Source: JANXSG01 sp038203935 (GTDB taxonomy: Bacteria; Armatimonadota; Chthonomonadetes; Chthonomonadales; Chthonomonadaceae). From it: a stretch of 64,000 bases of DNA. Below, piece by piece: positions 29,067 through 38,361 of the stretch (the stretch's first letter is position 1; every line of letters begins with the position of its first letter). The notes beneath the pieces were generated by a model. The model was not told where the DNA came from, made no database searches, and saw only the letters and a program-made list of their open reading frames with translations. The stretch covers positions 1 to 64,000 of the forward strand of contig JBBRDM010000001.1 in NCBI GenBank assembly GCA_038203935.1, written 5' to 3'. The translations under genes were made by a program, and so were the position numbers.

Positions 29067-29657
29067 TCAGCCGCTACCTCCCTTGCTCTTCTGTTTGCTG
29101 CTTCCCTCCGGCTGCACATATTTGTAATAAGTATTGCGGCAGACCCCTAATATTTCACATATCTCCGTGACCGAACGGGAAGTATCGTTTTTGAGCGCGA
29201 GAGCTGCTTTCTGCTTGTTTTTATCCATTACTCCTCTAGGGCGGCCGCCTGTTTTCCCCCGTGCCCGCGCCGAGGATAATCCTGCCATAGTACGTTCTCG
29301 AATCAGGTCCCGCTCAAATTCGGCCAGGGAGGCAAAGATATGAAAAATGAGTTTCCCGCCAGAAGTGGTCGTATCTATGTTTTCCTGCAGACACTTGAAC
29401 CCGACACCTCGGGCGATCAGATCACGTACGGTCTCTACCAGATGCGGCAACGACCTTCCCAGGCGATCCAGTTTCCAGACAACCAGCGTATCTCCCTGAC
29501 GGCACTCCTTGAGCGCTTCACTCAGGCCCGGCCTTTCTGCTTTTGCTCCGCTGGCAGTGTCGGAAAAAATTCGTTCACATGCAGCTTTTTCAAGCGCATC
29601 GTTTTGGAGATCGAGATTCTGGTCGGTCGTCGAAATGCGGGCATACCCAATGAGCAT
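29067..29657 (-). CDS. Serine recombinase (resolvase/invertase family)
   Basis: 196 residues. The catalytic Ser is in MLIGYARISTTDQNLDLQ (Ser9), and the family motifs WKLDRLGRSL, LIARGVGFKCLQENIDTTT and LAEFERDLIRERTMAGLSSA follow. The C-terminus has a Hin-like helix-turn-helix (VTEICEILGVCRNTYYKYV). Length is that of Tn3-type resolvases and DNA invertases. It catalyses site-specific strand exchange. The upstream 80 bp contain inverted repeats that may be its site. Confidence 0.93.
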   Translation of the reverse strand: MLIGYARISTTDQNLDLQNDALEKAACERIFSDTASGAKAERPGLSEALKECRQGDTLVVWKLDRLGRSLPHLVETVRDLIARGVGFKCLQENIDTTTSGGKLIFHIFASLAEFERDLIRERTMAGLSSARARGKTGGRPRGVMDKNKQKAALALKNDTSRSVTEICEILGVCRNTYYKYVQPEGSSKQKSKGGSG

Positions 29658-29689
29658 GAAAACAACTCCTCCACTTTTATTTGCAGGAG

Positions 29690-29765
29690 TGTTGTACCAC
29701 GATATTCATCCAATGTCAACGGAATTGGTATTTTGTTTTTGTATACCGGTTTTGTGGTATATATT
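29690..29765. other. Possible recombination site upstream of the serine recombinase
   Basis: Upstream of the start, the sequence has closely spaced inverted repeats: ggtat/atacc around tttgtttttgt (about 29727-29748) and gtatacc/ggtatat (about 29740-29762). Resolvase genes usually carry their res site and promoter here. The boundaries and the crossover point cannot be set from one copy. Beyond it, 29770-29880 holds no coding signal. Confidence 0.4.
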
Positions 29766-29882
29766 TGAAGGCGTACGGGATTTAACGGAGGCTGTTTTGT
29801 GTGGAATAGAATTAGTTCACGAAAACGACCGTTTTAATGAACACATATTTCGGCTCATAATCCAAAGTGAGATTTTCTTATA

Positions 29883-30059
29883 TCATATTCGAGATAAATT
29901 GTGAACTGGATTGGCTGTGGCGAAAGTGCAATTAATATCTGGGTGTAGTTCCGAGTATTGCAGAGGTGGTATGACATCCACATAATCTTCCGTCGAAATA
30001 GTGGACAATTTGTTAAGAGGGTATCGCAGCTCGGGTGGATTATCCCAGTCCAGAAGCAT
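29883..30059 (-). pseudogene. Short C-terminal-looking fragment
   Basis: 58 codons from an ATG, with an in-frame stop 28 bp further upstream. It reads MLLDWDNPPELRYPLNKLST then EDYVDVIPPLQYSELHPD. The amino-acid composition is that of a real protein, but I do not recognise the family. It may be the end of a larger gene. Confidence 0.3.
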
Positions 30060-30186
30060 TTGAACAAAGGCATAAACAACGCCTAACTAGCTTGAATACC
30101 CCCTTCACTTAATGTCTAAAAAAAGGGGAGGTTCAATTATCATAACATATGCATGAGAAATTAGTAAATAAAGTGAATCTAATAGC

Positions 30187-30960
30187 ATGAAAATGTTTCG
30201 ATACAAAACGAAATATATAATTGTATTTTTTGCATTATCCATTGTTATGCTTGGTTCATTCTATCTCATAAAAGATGCATGCAGGCGGCAATTAAACTAT
30301 AAATTAATTATCGCGATTAAACGAAATGAAACCTGTAATGCTTTGACATTATTATCTCATGGCGCTGATCCCAATGCACAAGATTTACCAAGTGATGATA
30401 GAGATTGGTTGTCAAAGATCAAAGATATATTCAGTGGGAATTGGCATCGTGATAATAATGAATCAACAGCATTGATAGTCCAATTATGTCGACATAATGG
30501 GGATTTTCTTCCAGAGAATATAGAACTAGCTCAAGTACTATTAGAAAGGGGAGCCGATATCAACAGTAAGGACAATGAAGGGGATACTCCGCTATTGCTT
30601 TCAGTAATGTCAGGGAAAAAAGATACATTTAAGTTGCTTCTTAAATTAGGTGCAGATGTAAATGTTGCGGATAAATATGGAGTTACGCCTTTGATGAGAG
30701 CTGCAGAGGATAATGATGCTGAGATTATTAATGATTTGATAAATAAGGGAGCAAATGTTAATGCTCAAACTCAATCTGGCTCCACCGCATTGATGTTTGC
30801 GACTTACAATGGAGATAATGATGCATTAAAGATATTATGCGACCATCATCCTAATATTCAACTTAAAAATAAAGACGGAGAAACTGCGATAGATATCGCT
30901 AAAAAAAGGCATATGATAGATATGAATGAAAGTATATCTATCATAAATCACGTCCGGTAA
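30187..30960 (+). CDS. Membrane-anchored ankyrin-repeat protein
   Basis: 257 residues, N-terminal membrane or signal segment (about 11-29), then at least five ankyrin repeats with GADPNAQ, LLERGADINSKDNEGDTPLL, LGADVNVADKYGVTPLM and KGANVNAQTQSGSTALM. Ankyrin repeats bind partner proteins. In bacteria such proteins can also serve as immunity proteins. The gene is AT-rich and stands alone in a region of remnants. A partner cannot be named. Confidence 0.85.
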   Translation: MKMFRYKTKYIIVFFALSIVMLGSFYLIKDACRRQLNYKLIIAIKRNETCNALTLLSHGADPNAQDLPSDDRDWLSKIKDIFSGNWHRDNNESTALIVQLCRHNGDFLPENIELAQVLLERGADINSKDNEGDTPLLLSVMSGKKDTFKLLLKLGADVNVADKYGVTPLMRAAEDNDAEIINDLINKGANVNAQTQSGSTALMFATYNGDNDALKILCDHHPNIQLKNKDGETAIDIAKKRHMIDMNESISIINHVR

Positions 30961-31138
30961 ATCACAGAATAATTAAAAGAGGTATTGATCAGCAGAAACT
31001 AAACATATAACCCATGAGTGAAATAGCTTTATAAATGATGGAAGAAGGCCCATCCATCTCATTCAATTTATCGACAAAAATTATCTAACGGCAAGAACAT
31101 CAAATTCCATTTCACGCTGGACCAATACAATAGAAGCT

Positions 31139-31858
31139 CTATTTAGTATCTTCTTTCAACTCTGCAGGTAATATAGGAAGGCCGTAAGTTTTAAAGAATT
31201 GGTAAACTTCCATGTTCTTTTTTGAATAAGGATCCCTATCTACGTATAAAGGCTCCTTATAAATTTTATCAACTAATTTTTCATTGTCATTATCAGAAAT
31301 CATAAATACTCTTAGTTGATCTATTATTTGCATGTGAGAATAAACTACATAATTGCTTATTTTTGTTAGATCTTTTTTTACGTAGTGGTTAATTTTTCCT
31401 TTAATTTCACAGTGTTTGCTATATATATAGTTCATGAGATTGTTAATTTTTTTAATCTTTCTATAATGTGAGCGTTTAGTATATAAGTTCAACATATACA
31501 CAAGTTTGTCTTTACCATCTTTTCGCTGAAAACAATAGAATTTTTCAACTGGGTTTCCATTTATGTACATATCGTGTAGTAATGCATACATTCTATCTGC
31601 CCTGCGAAATGGGAATATAGCATACCCCCCCTGCTCCATAGTAGAGGTAATATCGATGCCATAATGGCTCCCTACACGGAATAGAAATTGATATCTTTCC
31701 AGTGCTAATTTCTTCTCTTTTGGGTTTTGGTTGACATACCAAGGTGTCGTTTTTTCCGGAGGTGAATCATTTTGTGATTGCGCAATTGAGCCAGTACGAA
31801 ATGTGACATAGATTACGAAAACTAACGCTAAGAAAACGACATATTTATTCTTGTACAT
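31139..31858 (-). CDS. Hypothetical secreted or membrane-anchored protein
   Basis: 239 residues with an N-terminal hydrophobic segment (about 6-22: YVVFLALVFVIYVTFRT). The rest is charged and Tyr/Lys-rich, without a domain I know. It starts 2 nt after the stop of the fragment at 31861-32106 and so was probably the downstream partner of that gene. The AT-rich composition and position suggest a possible immunity or accessory role. This is only inference. Confidence 0.65.
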   Translation of the reverse strand: MYKNKYVVFLALVFVIYVTFRTGSIAQSQNDSPPEKTTPWYVNQNPKEKKLALERYQFLFRVGSHYGIDITSTMEQGGYAIFPFRRADRMYALLHDMYINGNPVEKFYCFQRKDGKDKLVYMLNLYTKRSHYRKIKKINNLMNYIYSKHCEIKGKINHYVKKDLTKISNYVVYSHMQIIDQLRVFMISDNDNEKLVDKIYKEPLYVDRDPYSKKNMEVYQFFKTYGLPILPAELKEDTK

Positions 31859-31860
31859 GG

Positions 31861-32106
31861 TTATCCTCTTGAGAAGCTTGGCTGCTTAGTAAATTGACTG
31901 GAATCGCACTTTTTACTAGGGTTTCCAAGTGAAGAGGAGTAGCCTGGGCCTGCATTCACACGTGGATTATTTTTCGGAAAAAGCTGAGGATCTGGTTGGA
32001 AACCCAGCCCATCTGAGACTTTTGGGTTACTCCAAGTCGCAGTACTATATGCATTGCCACACGTCCCGCCTTGTGTATCTGATCCACTAACTGATCTTGC
32101 TTGCAG
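31861..32106 (-). pseudogene. 3' end of a larger surface-protein gene
   Basis: 81 codons open from 32106 to the stop at 31861-31863, with no start codon at the left and an in-frame stop at 32107-32109. It includes QGGTCGNAYSTATWSNPK and FQPDPQLFPKNNPRVNAGPG, a Gly/Ser/Asn/Pro-rich sequence like the C-terminal tip of secreted RHS-type or similar proteins. The downstream gene begins 2 nt later. The body of the gene appears to be lost at the border with the glycosidase gene. Confidence 0.45.
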
Positions 32107-32203
32107 CTAAGGATGGAAGTGAATAAGCAGGGGCATAAGCACTCTGGCTGCCGGCACTGCGGTCTGTGTGGCGAAACGGAGCTGCCAGGATGCCCGATAC
32201 GAG

Positions 32204-35200
32204 TTATTTGCCCCAATCGAACTCGACCTGGTTCTCCCAGTGTTCGACCCAATCGACGTGAAAAGAGCCGCCATGCTTGGCCACACTTCTCCCGCGTGAT
32301 AACTCCATACAGCCTGCTCCCACATTGTCGTTGACTCGGAAAGAAAACTTTATAGGCTTTCCGGCATCCTTTTGCTCTTTCACCAGTGGAATCTCCGACC
32401 ACGGAATGGCCGCCTCTACAATCCTGGTCGCCCCATCGTGGACCACTACAAGCTTACCGTTCATTACCGGCCCATCAAAAGAAGATTTCGGCTGGCGTGG
32501 ATAGAAGTGTTTCAGGGGCATGCCGGGCGCATTCAAACGCCAGATCTCCGTGCCCCCGCCGTACTTTGATGCCACCTGGTTCAACGCATACTCGTAGTCG
32601 GTATCCTGCGAAACCGTGTAGTCCGGCATTGTGCCCGGCGGGTTAGGATAGAAGCGTTTCTTCTCCTGAGGGAGGACATTAAAAGCGATCTGAACATTGT
32701 CGAAGTTCGGAAAGTTGCCAGACGGCAGGATAGGGTCCATGCGGTAGGAGTATCGCCGCACATCATCCGGCCACTTCAGCGATTGAGGCGTGTCGGAATC
32801 ACTGTCCAGCACCGGGGCTGTTCCTGAGCTCTTCAGCCGTTTTACATAGGATATGGGTGGGTAGAAGAACTGGTCCTCGTCGCGGGTCGCGAATCGCAGC
32901 GTACCTTCGTCCGGAGTGGTGTCGGCGATCTTAGCAGCAAAATAGAAATAAGTATCATCGTAGGCGAGGTATCCGGCAGCGACACCCTGCCCGATGCTCG
33001 CTTGAAACGGTTTGAAAGGGAACCAGGCTGCCTCAGTCACGGTCTGTCCGCTCTCGGCGCTGATAATCGTCTGCGGCAGCACACCTGCCCAGTCGTCGAG
33101 TTTGCCATCTACCGTAATCGTGCGTTTTGAAATAACATTGACGTGCATGTCTTCGTGATGAATAGCGGTCCCGTCACTGCCCGCGTCGAAGCGAAATGTG
33201 AGTGGGTAGGTATTGCTGTCCGCAGGCTTGCCGCTGACTACTTGCAGCATAGTCTGCTTCGTTTCATGCGGAGCGAAGGCCAGGGATTGCGTGGATGGCG
33301 CTAAAGTCAGATCCCCAAGCTTTGCTGTCAATACGCCTTTTATCGGCCGATTGAGAACATTGGTGAGCGTCATATTCAGCGTGGGACGTGATGCAATTGG
33401 TGTGGTTAGATCGTGCGCCACTACCGCAAGCGGCTCGATGCCCTCGATGCGTGCGGCGCGGATTGCGGCCAGCAGCGCGGCAAAAGAGCCCGGGCGGCCA
33501 TCCCCGCGCAGAAAGAAGCCCCGACCGTCCAGGGGGATCACGATGCTGCCAGCCGTAGCCGGGACAGGATTGCCGTAGAAGTCGTAGGCGCGCGCTTTGC
33601 CGCCTCGATCCGAAAGTGTTATTGTCGCACCGGAAAGAGTCTCCGGCGTATCCAGCATTTTCAACAGCGCCGTGCGGCGGTCGGTTGGCCTCTTACTTAC
33701 CTCCGATTCGGGCGTTTTTGCGGCTGGCACAGCGGCTGCAGCGCGCACCGACGGATTCGCAATGTCGGGTTTCAGAGCAGCCAGCTGCTTGCGCAAAGCC
33801 TCTTTATGGGCCACTTCATTCAGTCCGCGAGCGGTGCGGAAGAGCAGGTTGTCGGAGCCGAACTCCTCGCCCAAATCGCCGACGACCACGATCGTGCCGT
33901 CCTCGGGATTGGGTTTCGCTCCGCTGCCGTTCAGGCCGGAAAATGCCATCACCCAGGGCAGGCCGTTCTTGAATACCAGCTCCTTAAACGGGCGGTCACC
34001 GAGAAAATGCTGCGCTGCGCCGACGGAAGCAGCTACCGACCATGCATTGCTGCCTTCATGAATGTTGCCGCCAAAAATGCCCATCGCCCGGTCGTATCCG
34101 GCGGACCGGTTAGCGGCAATTACAGCGGCCACACGATCGTCTGTATTGGCTACCCAACTCTCGGTATCCCATATTCGCACACGCCCACGAGGCCCTTTAC
34201 GATCAACCCAGGGCTTGTAGCCAGCGAAAGATGCCATTCCCTGATAGTGCACACTCAGGAAGTCGAAATCGGGCAGAAAACTATCGCTGCCATCTGCGAA
34301 GAGTTTATCGAGCGCATTCGAGGATGAATCGCAGCCGCCGACCAGGACATCTACCCCGGCCTGCGTCCGCGCCTGTTTTACCCCTTCCGCCATCTTCGTG
34401 TACATCTCGCGATAGCGCAGCATGTCGGCTCCCCAGCCGGAGATGGAGATGCCTTCCCAGGGTTCATTCCAGAGGGAGAATGCAGTAATGGGGCCTTTGG
34501 GCCAGCCAGAATCGGCACAGAGGCGCGCGACAAACTTCTTGAAATCCTCGTCATAACTCGGCAGCCAGGCCAGATCGAACTTGGAGTCGATCATCGTATT
34601 GTGATCATCCAGCCAGGGACGCGGACGACCGAGCGGCTGCATGGGCCCGGTAAATTCACCACCTCCCACCATCGCAAGCACCGTAATACCATTATCCTGA
34701 AACTCTTTGAGCTGCCTGAGCTGCTCCCGATACCACGGCTCAAAATCTTTGTCGGTAGTCGGCTTGTAGCTGAACCCCCAGCGAATTGCACGCACTCCAA
34801 GCCGTCCCAGTACCTTCGGACCCAGATCATCCAGGCTCAAAGCGGGATATTGACCATGGGCAGCTTCCGGCTTGAAGGTGCGTACGCACGACGCAACGAA
34901 GCTCTTTCCAAGCTGCGATCCCAAATCCAGTACCAGGGCGTAGGCTCCAAAGCGAGCCGGAATATCCGGCGTTATCGTGAACGTTGCCGAAGCCTTCGGA
35001 GCAGCATGCACAGAAATCGGTATCGTGCCTATATCACCGATTTTGTAAACTGTCGGAACCCAGATATCGCCGGCTTTCCCTCGTGTTCCGTAGGCGATAA
35101 TGGCGAGCTTTCCCGAAGCTTGCAGAGGTATGTCACGATGGTTGTCGACTCGGATGGTAAACACTGCCCTATCGCCTGGCCAGAGAATGCTGCCTGGGCT

Positions 35201-35386
35201 GCTGCATTGAACAAGCTCCGTGCTGTAGATGTCGCCGGGTGGATTTTTATCCAGGCCGAACACCTTGTCAAAGTCGGTCATCCCTCTCCCGGTGACCATC
35301 TGCGACATTACAGCAGGGGCTCCAGAAAGCAGAAGCATTGTGACTATCGCAATCATATACATACGAAAACATTTATCTATGCTCAT
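32204..35386 (-). CDS. Secreted clan-A glycoside hydrolase with C-terminal CBM9-like domain
   Basis: 1,060 residues with a signal peptide (about 10-28). The barrel part contains AFSLWNEPWEGISISGW, with the NE pair of clan GH-A (Glu at about residue 305), and RIWDTESWVA, whose Glu (about 408) fits the nucleophile. The last 300 residues begin TITVDGKLDDWAG, the start of a CBM9-like domain. Known clan-A enzymes are retaining glycosidases, but I cannot set the family or substrate. It is the last gene of a minus-strand run and overlaps the TPR gene by 14 nt. Confidence 0.8.
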   Translation of the reverse strand: MSIDKCFRMYMIAIVTMLLLSGAPAVMSQMVTGRGMTDFDKVFGLDKNPPGDIYSTELVQCSSPGSILWPGDRAVFTIRVDNHRDIPLQASGKLAIIAYGTRGKAGDIWVPTVYKIGDIGTIPISVHAAPKASATFTITPDIPARFGAYALVLDLGSQLGKSFVASCVRTFKPEAAHGQYPALSLDDLGPKVLGRLGVRAIRWGFSYKPTTDKDFEPWYREQLRQLKEFQDNGITVLAMVGGGEFTGPMQPLGRPRPWLDDHNTMIDSKFDLAWLPSYDEDFKKFVARLCADSGWPKGPITAFSLWNEPWEGISISGWGADMLRYREMYTKMAEGVKQARTQAGVDVLVGGCDSSSNALDKLFADGSDSFLPDFDFLSVHYQGMASFAGYKPWVDRKGPRGRVRIWDTESWVANTDDRVAAVIAANRSAGYDRAMGIFGGNIHEGSNAWSVAASVGAAQHFLGDRPFKELVFKNGLPWVMAFSGLNGSGAKPNPEDGTIVVVGDLGEEFGSDNLLFRTARGLNEVAHKEALRKQLAALKPDIANPSVRAAAAVPAAKTPESEVSKRPTDRRTALLKMLDTPETLSGATITLSDRGGKARAYDFYGNPVPATAGSIVIPLDGRGFFLRGDGRPGSFAALLAAIRAARIEGIEPLAVVAHDLTTPIASRPTLNMTLTNVLNRPIKGVLTAKLGDLTLAPSTQSLAFAPHETKQTMLQVVSGKPADSNTYPLTFRFDAGSDGTAIHHEDMHVNVISKRTITVDGKLDDWAGVLPQTIISAESGQTVTEAAWFPFKPFQASIGQGVAAGYLAYDDTYFYFAAKIADTTPDEGTLRFATRDEDQFFYPPISYVKRLKSSGTAPVLDSDSDTPQSLKWPDDVRRYSYRMDPILPSGNFPNFDNVQIAFNVLPQEKKRFYPNPPGTMPDYTVSQDTDYEYALNQVASKYGGGTEIWRLNAPGMPLKHFYPRQPKSSFDGPVMNGKLVVVHDGATRIVEAAIPWSEIPLVKEQKDAGKPIKFSFRVNDNVGAGCMELSRGRSVAKHGGSFHVDWVEHWENQVEFDWGK

Positions 35387-36971
35387 TTTGACCCTGTTTC
35401 TTTGAAACGCCGTGCTTCAGGCTGCTCTCCACCATTGCGATGAACAGGCTCATGGACGGCAGTTGATCTATCATCTTAAGCTTTGCTTCAAAGCTGTTTA
35501 ATTCCGCCTGCACCGCCGCATCTTCCGGGTGAAACCTTAGATAGGCTCCATACTCGAAGATCGCTTTCGCATTTTCTCCACTCAACTTGTACTCGCGGGC
35601 GAGTTTGAGGTGGAGTACATAATCGCGTGGGTGAAGATCGAGCAATTCCGAGGTGTGGGTACGTTCCTGATATTGGGATTGCAATTGGTGAAAGTTATGA
35701 AGGGCAATATCCGCGCGAGATCGATTTCCATTCCGAACGAAGGCGCGGTAGAGCGCATACCAGCCCTCTGCGATCTGAGGCACTAATGTAACCGCACGCT
35801 GCAGAGCCTGGATTGCCTGCTTGTCATCGCCCTGCAGGTAGGCAAGCCTACCGAGATGATACCAGGCGAAATCACTGCTCTGATCAAGGCGAAGGGCTTC
35901 TTTAAGCATGCGATCCGCCTCCTGTAAGCGTTCTGGAGTGGGCTTACTGTCAAGCAAAAAAGCGCCCAGCCTCGAGAGAGCGTCCGCATCATGCGGGGCG
36001 AGTTGAACAGCACGCCTATACAGCTGCTCAGCCTCATCCATTCGGTTATTGACGACTAGCATTTCAGCAAGATCAATAAGATAGAGGGCGTCCGTCGGAT
36101 CCAGATTCGATGCCCGTCTATAGGCTTCCTCAGCCTGATGGCTCTGAACATCCTGCCCGCCATACGCCTGTCCCAGGGTGTGCCAGTAACGTGCGTTTTG
36201 AGGCGCCGCTTCTGCCGCCAATGCCAGACGGCGCGCGGCCTCCTTTTTGAAGCCGGCTTCCAGCAGCCAGTTTCCCAGCACGAATTGCGCCTGCGGGAGT
36301 CGTTCGTCAAGATCGGCTGCCCGTTCAAGAAGCAAGAAAGCCTCTTCCTGATTGCCCTGCGCAGCGCTTGTCAAACCAGCGCCTTCACAGGCTCGTGCAG
36401 AATCAGGACAGAGCGCAAGAACAGCCATATAACCACTTTTTGCTTCAGGAAGACGCTTTTGTGCGCGGAGCGCATCGGCGTCTCGCAGCAGCAGCGGAAT
36501 CGAGACGCTTCCAGGAAGCTGTTCCATTTGAGCGCTGCGATTTTCTGGCAGGAGAGCGTGGTGGGCCGGTACACTATCGGAATGAAGCTTCAGGTAACTG
36601 GATAGAATCGCAGCCGTATCCTGCTGTGCGTTGGGGCCGCTCGTCGTGATCGCATATCCAATCCATGCGTCCTCATTGTCGCTCGCGTGGTGTGCTGCCC
36701 GTTCAAATGCTGCATGCGCTGCCGCCATGTTCCCCATCTGGAGCCAGCGCCGCCCCAGATAAAACGAGGGATCTGGGGAATTCGGATTACGGCGCACAGC
36801 GGTTTCAAGTTCCAGGAGAGAAGCCATTTGCAGCTTCTTCTCTGCTCGTTTCGAAGCGGTCCGCAGGCCGATTGCTATAGCTGTTAGTGCGATCAGTCCA
36901 CAGAGAAGGATCGGCAGCCGCTTATGTGCCGACCAGTCCCTCATAGTTCGTATAGCCAACAGCATTGTCAT
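35373..36971 (-). CDS. TPR-repeat protein with membrane anchor
   Basis: 532 residues with an N-terminal membrane segment (about 21-37) and about ten TPR units, such as ALELDPNNA-like stretches LYRRAVQLAPHDADALSRLG, AFLLDSKPTPERLQEADRML and HLGRLAYLQGDDKQAIQAL. TPRs mediate protein assembly. It is co-expressed with the glycosidase: overlap 14 nt at its end and 1 nt at its start with the small gene. Confidence 0.88.
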   Translation of the reverse strand: MTMLLAIRTMRDWSAHKRLPILLCGLIALTAIAIGLRTASKRAEKKLQMASLLELETAVRRNPNSPDPSFYLGRRWLQMGNMAAAHAAFERAAHHASDNEDAWIGYAITTSGPNAQQDTAAILSSYLKLHSDSVPAHHALLPENRSAQMEQLPGSVSIPLLLRDADALRAQKRLPEAKSGYMAVLALCPDSARACEGAGLTSAAQGNQEEAFLLLERAADLDERLPQAQFVLGNWLLEAGFKKEAARRLALAAEAAPQNARYWHTLGQAYGGQDVQSHQAEEAYRRASNLDPTDALYLIDLAEMLVVNNRMDEAEQLYRRAVQLAPHDADALSRLGAFLLDSKPTPERLQEADRMLKEALRLDQSSDFAWYHLGRLAYLQGDDKQAIQALQRAVTLVPQIAEGWYALYRAFVRNGNRSRADIALHNFHQLQSQYQERTHTSELLDLHPRDYVLHLKLAREYKLSGENAKAIFEYGAYLRFHPEDAAVQAELNSFEAKLKMIDQLPSMSLFIAMVESSLKHGVSKKQGQNEHR

Positions 36972-37267
36972 TACGGTTTCATGCTGCCCTTATAGTATTG
37001 AAAAGCCTGTTGCTCCCGGCCTCTTGAGTATTCGTGCAGCCACTGGCGGTCTTCGGGACTGAGTTTATTAATATCCCCGCCGGTATTCGTGTAGATTTTC
37101 TCCATACGGATCTCATTCGCGTTTTTTGGAGGAGGAGGCGGAATCGGAGCTGGCCCAAAGTTACGATAAGCGATCCAGCCAACGAATGCAATCAGAACCA
37201 GCACACAGGCGATAATCACAGGAACCGAAATCTGCTTTGACGAATTGTTTTTGGTTTTGGTTGTCAT
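36971..37267 (-). CDS. Small single-pass membrane protein
   Basis: 98 residues with a basic N-terminus and one membrane helix (about 12-32: SVPVIIACVLVLIAFVGW), then a Pro-rich linker (PAPIPPPPPKN) and a charged tail. No named domain. Its stop overlaps the start of the TPR gene by 1 nt. Genes of this type often lie between the prepilin-like and the enzyme gene in Armatimonadota; the role is unknown. Confidence 0.75.
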   Translation of the reverse strand: MTTKTKNNSSKQISVPVIIACVLVLIAFVGWIAYRNFGPAPIPPPPPKNANEIRMEKIYTNTGGDINKLSPEDRQWLHEYSRGREQQAFQYYKGSMKP

Positions 37268-37301
37268 GATACTCTTCTGCGAGGATAGATAGTGAAGACG
37301 C

Positions 37302-37343
37302 CCGTTACGCAGAGGGCTTGCTTACCTTGCCTCTGCGTAACGG
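37302..37343. terminator. Perfect 14-bp inverted repeat between the prepilin and small membrane genes
   Basis: Arms 37302-37315 (ccgttacgcagagg) and 37330-37343 are exact complements with a 14-nt loop. It lies 20 bp after the end of the prepilin gene (37363) and before the ATG at 37267. It fits a terminator or attenuator. The core gttacgcag is also found in the terminal repeats of the MITE-like element, which may be coincidence. Confidence 0.55.
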
Positions 37344-37362
37344 TCCTTAAACACCCCGCCTT

Positions 37363-38217
37363 CTACTGTAATGGGCCGGTGGCAAAGAAGTCCTTTTCGG
37401 TCAGCGAACCATAACGCCGAGATTTGGAATGGCCGTCCATCAGTACGACATTTACCATACCCGACTTCTCTCCATTGCGGCTATGATGATAGGCGGGACC
37501 TTTATTGGCCCAGGTGGGACTGGTATCCTGCCAGGTGACATGCGCATCCGTGTAGTCATCGACGGGCATGTGCTGGTGGTACCAGGTTTTTACTACGCTT
37601 CCCTCGCGGCCGTTGAATCCAGGCAGGCCGGCCAGGTCGAGCGAGGGCCTCACCCAGTCAATTGCGATTTCACGGAAATTGCCATCGCCATACAGGTCGC
37701 GTGAACCGTCACCGCACCAGATAACATCTGAGGGAGCGCTCAAACCGGCAAGCGGAACCGTATCCTCTTGAAAGCTCGTTGTATCGCCGCAGCCGCGCTG
37801 GGATGCCCCGGCAATTACCGCGTTTACTCCGTAACTGGGCAAGTTGGGAACGACTGAAACCGAATCTGAGGGGCAGTGCCACAATCCCGCGCCTGATGCT
37901 CCTCCCTGCCCTCCGCCCGTCCCATCTGCGGAAATACTTCGTGTCTTTATGTATGGATCAACCGCATCGCCCCACCATTGCATGCCGCAGCCGCCATACG
38001 CATAAGGGCCGGATTCATCGTAGTCCTGAGTGTACATCATTACACCAAGACCGATCTGCTTGGTGCTGGAGAGGCAAACGGTCTGGCGGGCTTTCTCCCG
38101 TGCCTGTGCAAAGACGGGAAACAGAATAGCTGCCAAAATGGCTATAATTGCGATTACCACAAGTAATTCGATCAGCGTGAAACCACGCAAATCATATCGT
38201 TTGTTAGAGAGGGGCAT
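37363..38217 (-). CDS. DUF1559 prepilin-type protein
   Basis: 284 residues. A short leader ending RG is followed by FTLIELLVVIAIIAILAAIL, the type IV prepilin cleavage and methylation segment. Next are FPVFAQAREKARQT and TQDYDE, which is the phylum-typical start, and the C-terminal H-x9-DG motif (HHSRNGEKSGMVNVVLMDGH). A strong aaggag site precedes the ATG. The family is thought to be surface-exposed, pseudopilin-like, in Planctomycetes and Armatimonadota. Function is unknown. It probably starts the operon leading to the glycosidase. Confidence 0.93.
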   Translation of the reverse strand: MPLSNKRYDLRGFTLIELLVVIAIIAILAAILFPVFAQAREKARQTVCLSSTKQIGLGVMMYTQDYDESGPYAYGGCGMQWWGDAVDPYIKTRSISADGTGGGQGGASGAGLWHCPSDSVSVVPNLPSYGVNAVIAGASQRGCGDTTSFQEDTVPLAGLSAPSDVIWCGDGSRDLYGDGNFREIAIDWVRPSLDLAGLPGFNGREGSVVKTWYHQHMPVDDYTDAHVTWQDTSPTWANKGPAYHHSRNGEKSGMVNVVLMDGHSKSRRYGSLTEKDFFATGPLQ

Positions 38218-38361
38218 TGTCTTTCTCCTTTTGGAGTAATACCGATGTCGGTAAGATGATTATAGATCAGAATAGCTATTGCGCGGAACTTCACTCGCGA
38301 TAGTGACGAATGACTTCGTTCCTCCTTTCATCATCGAAATTTAGTATATCACCAGATCCAG

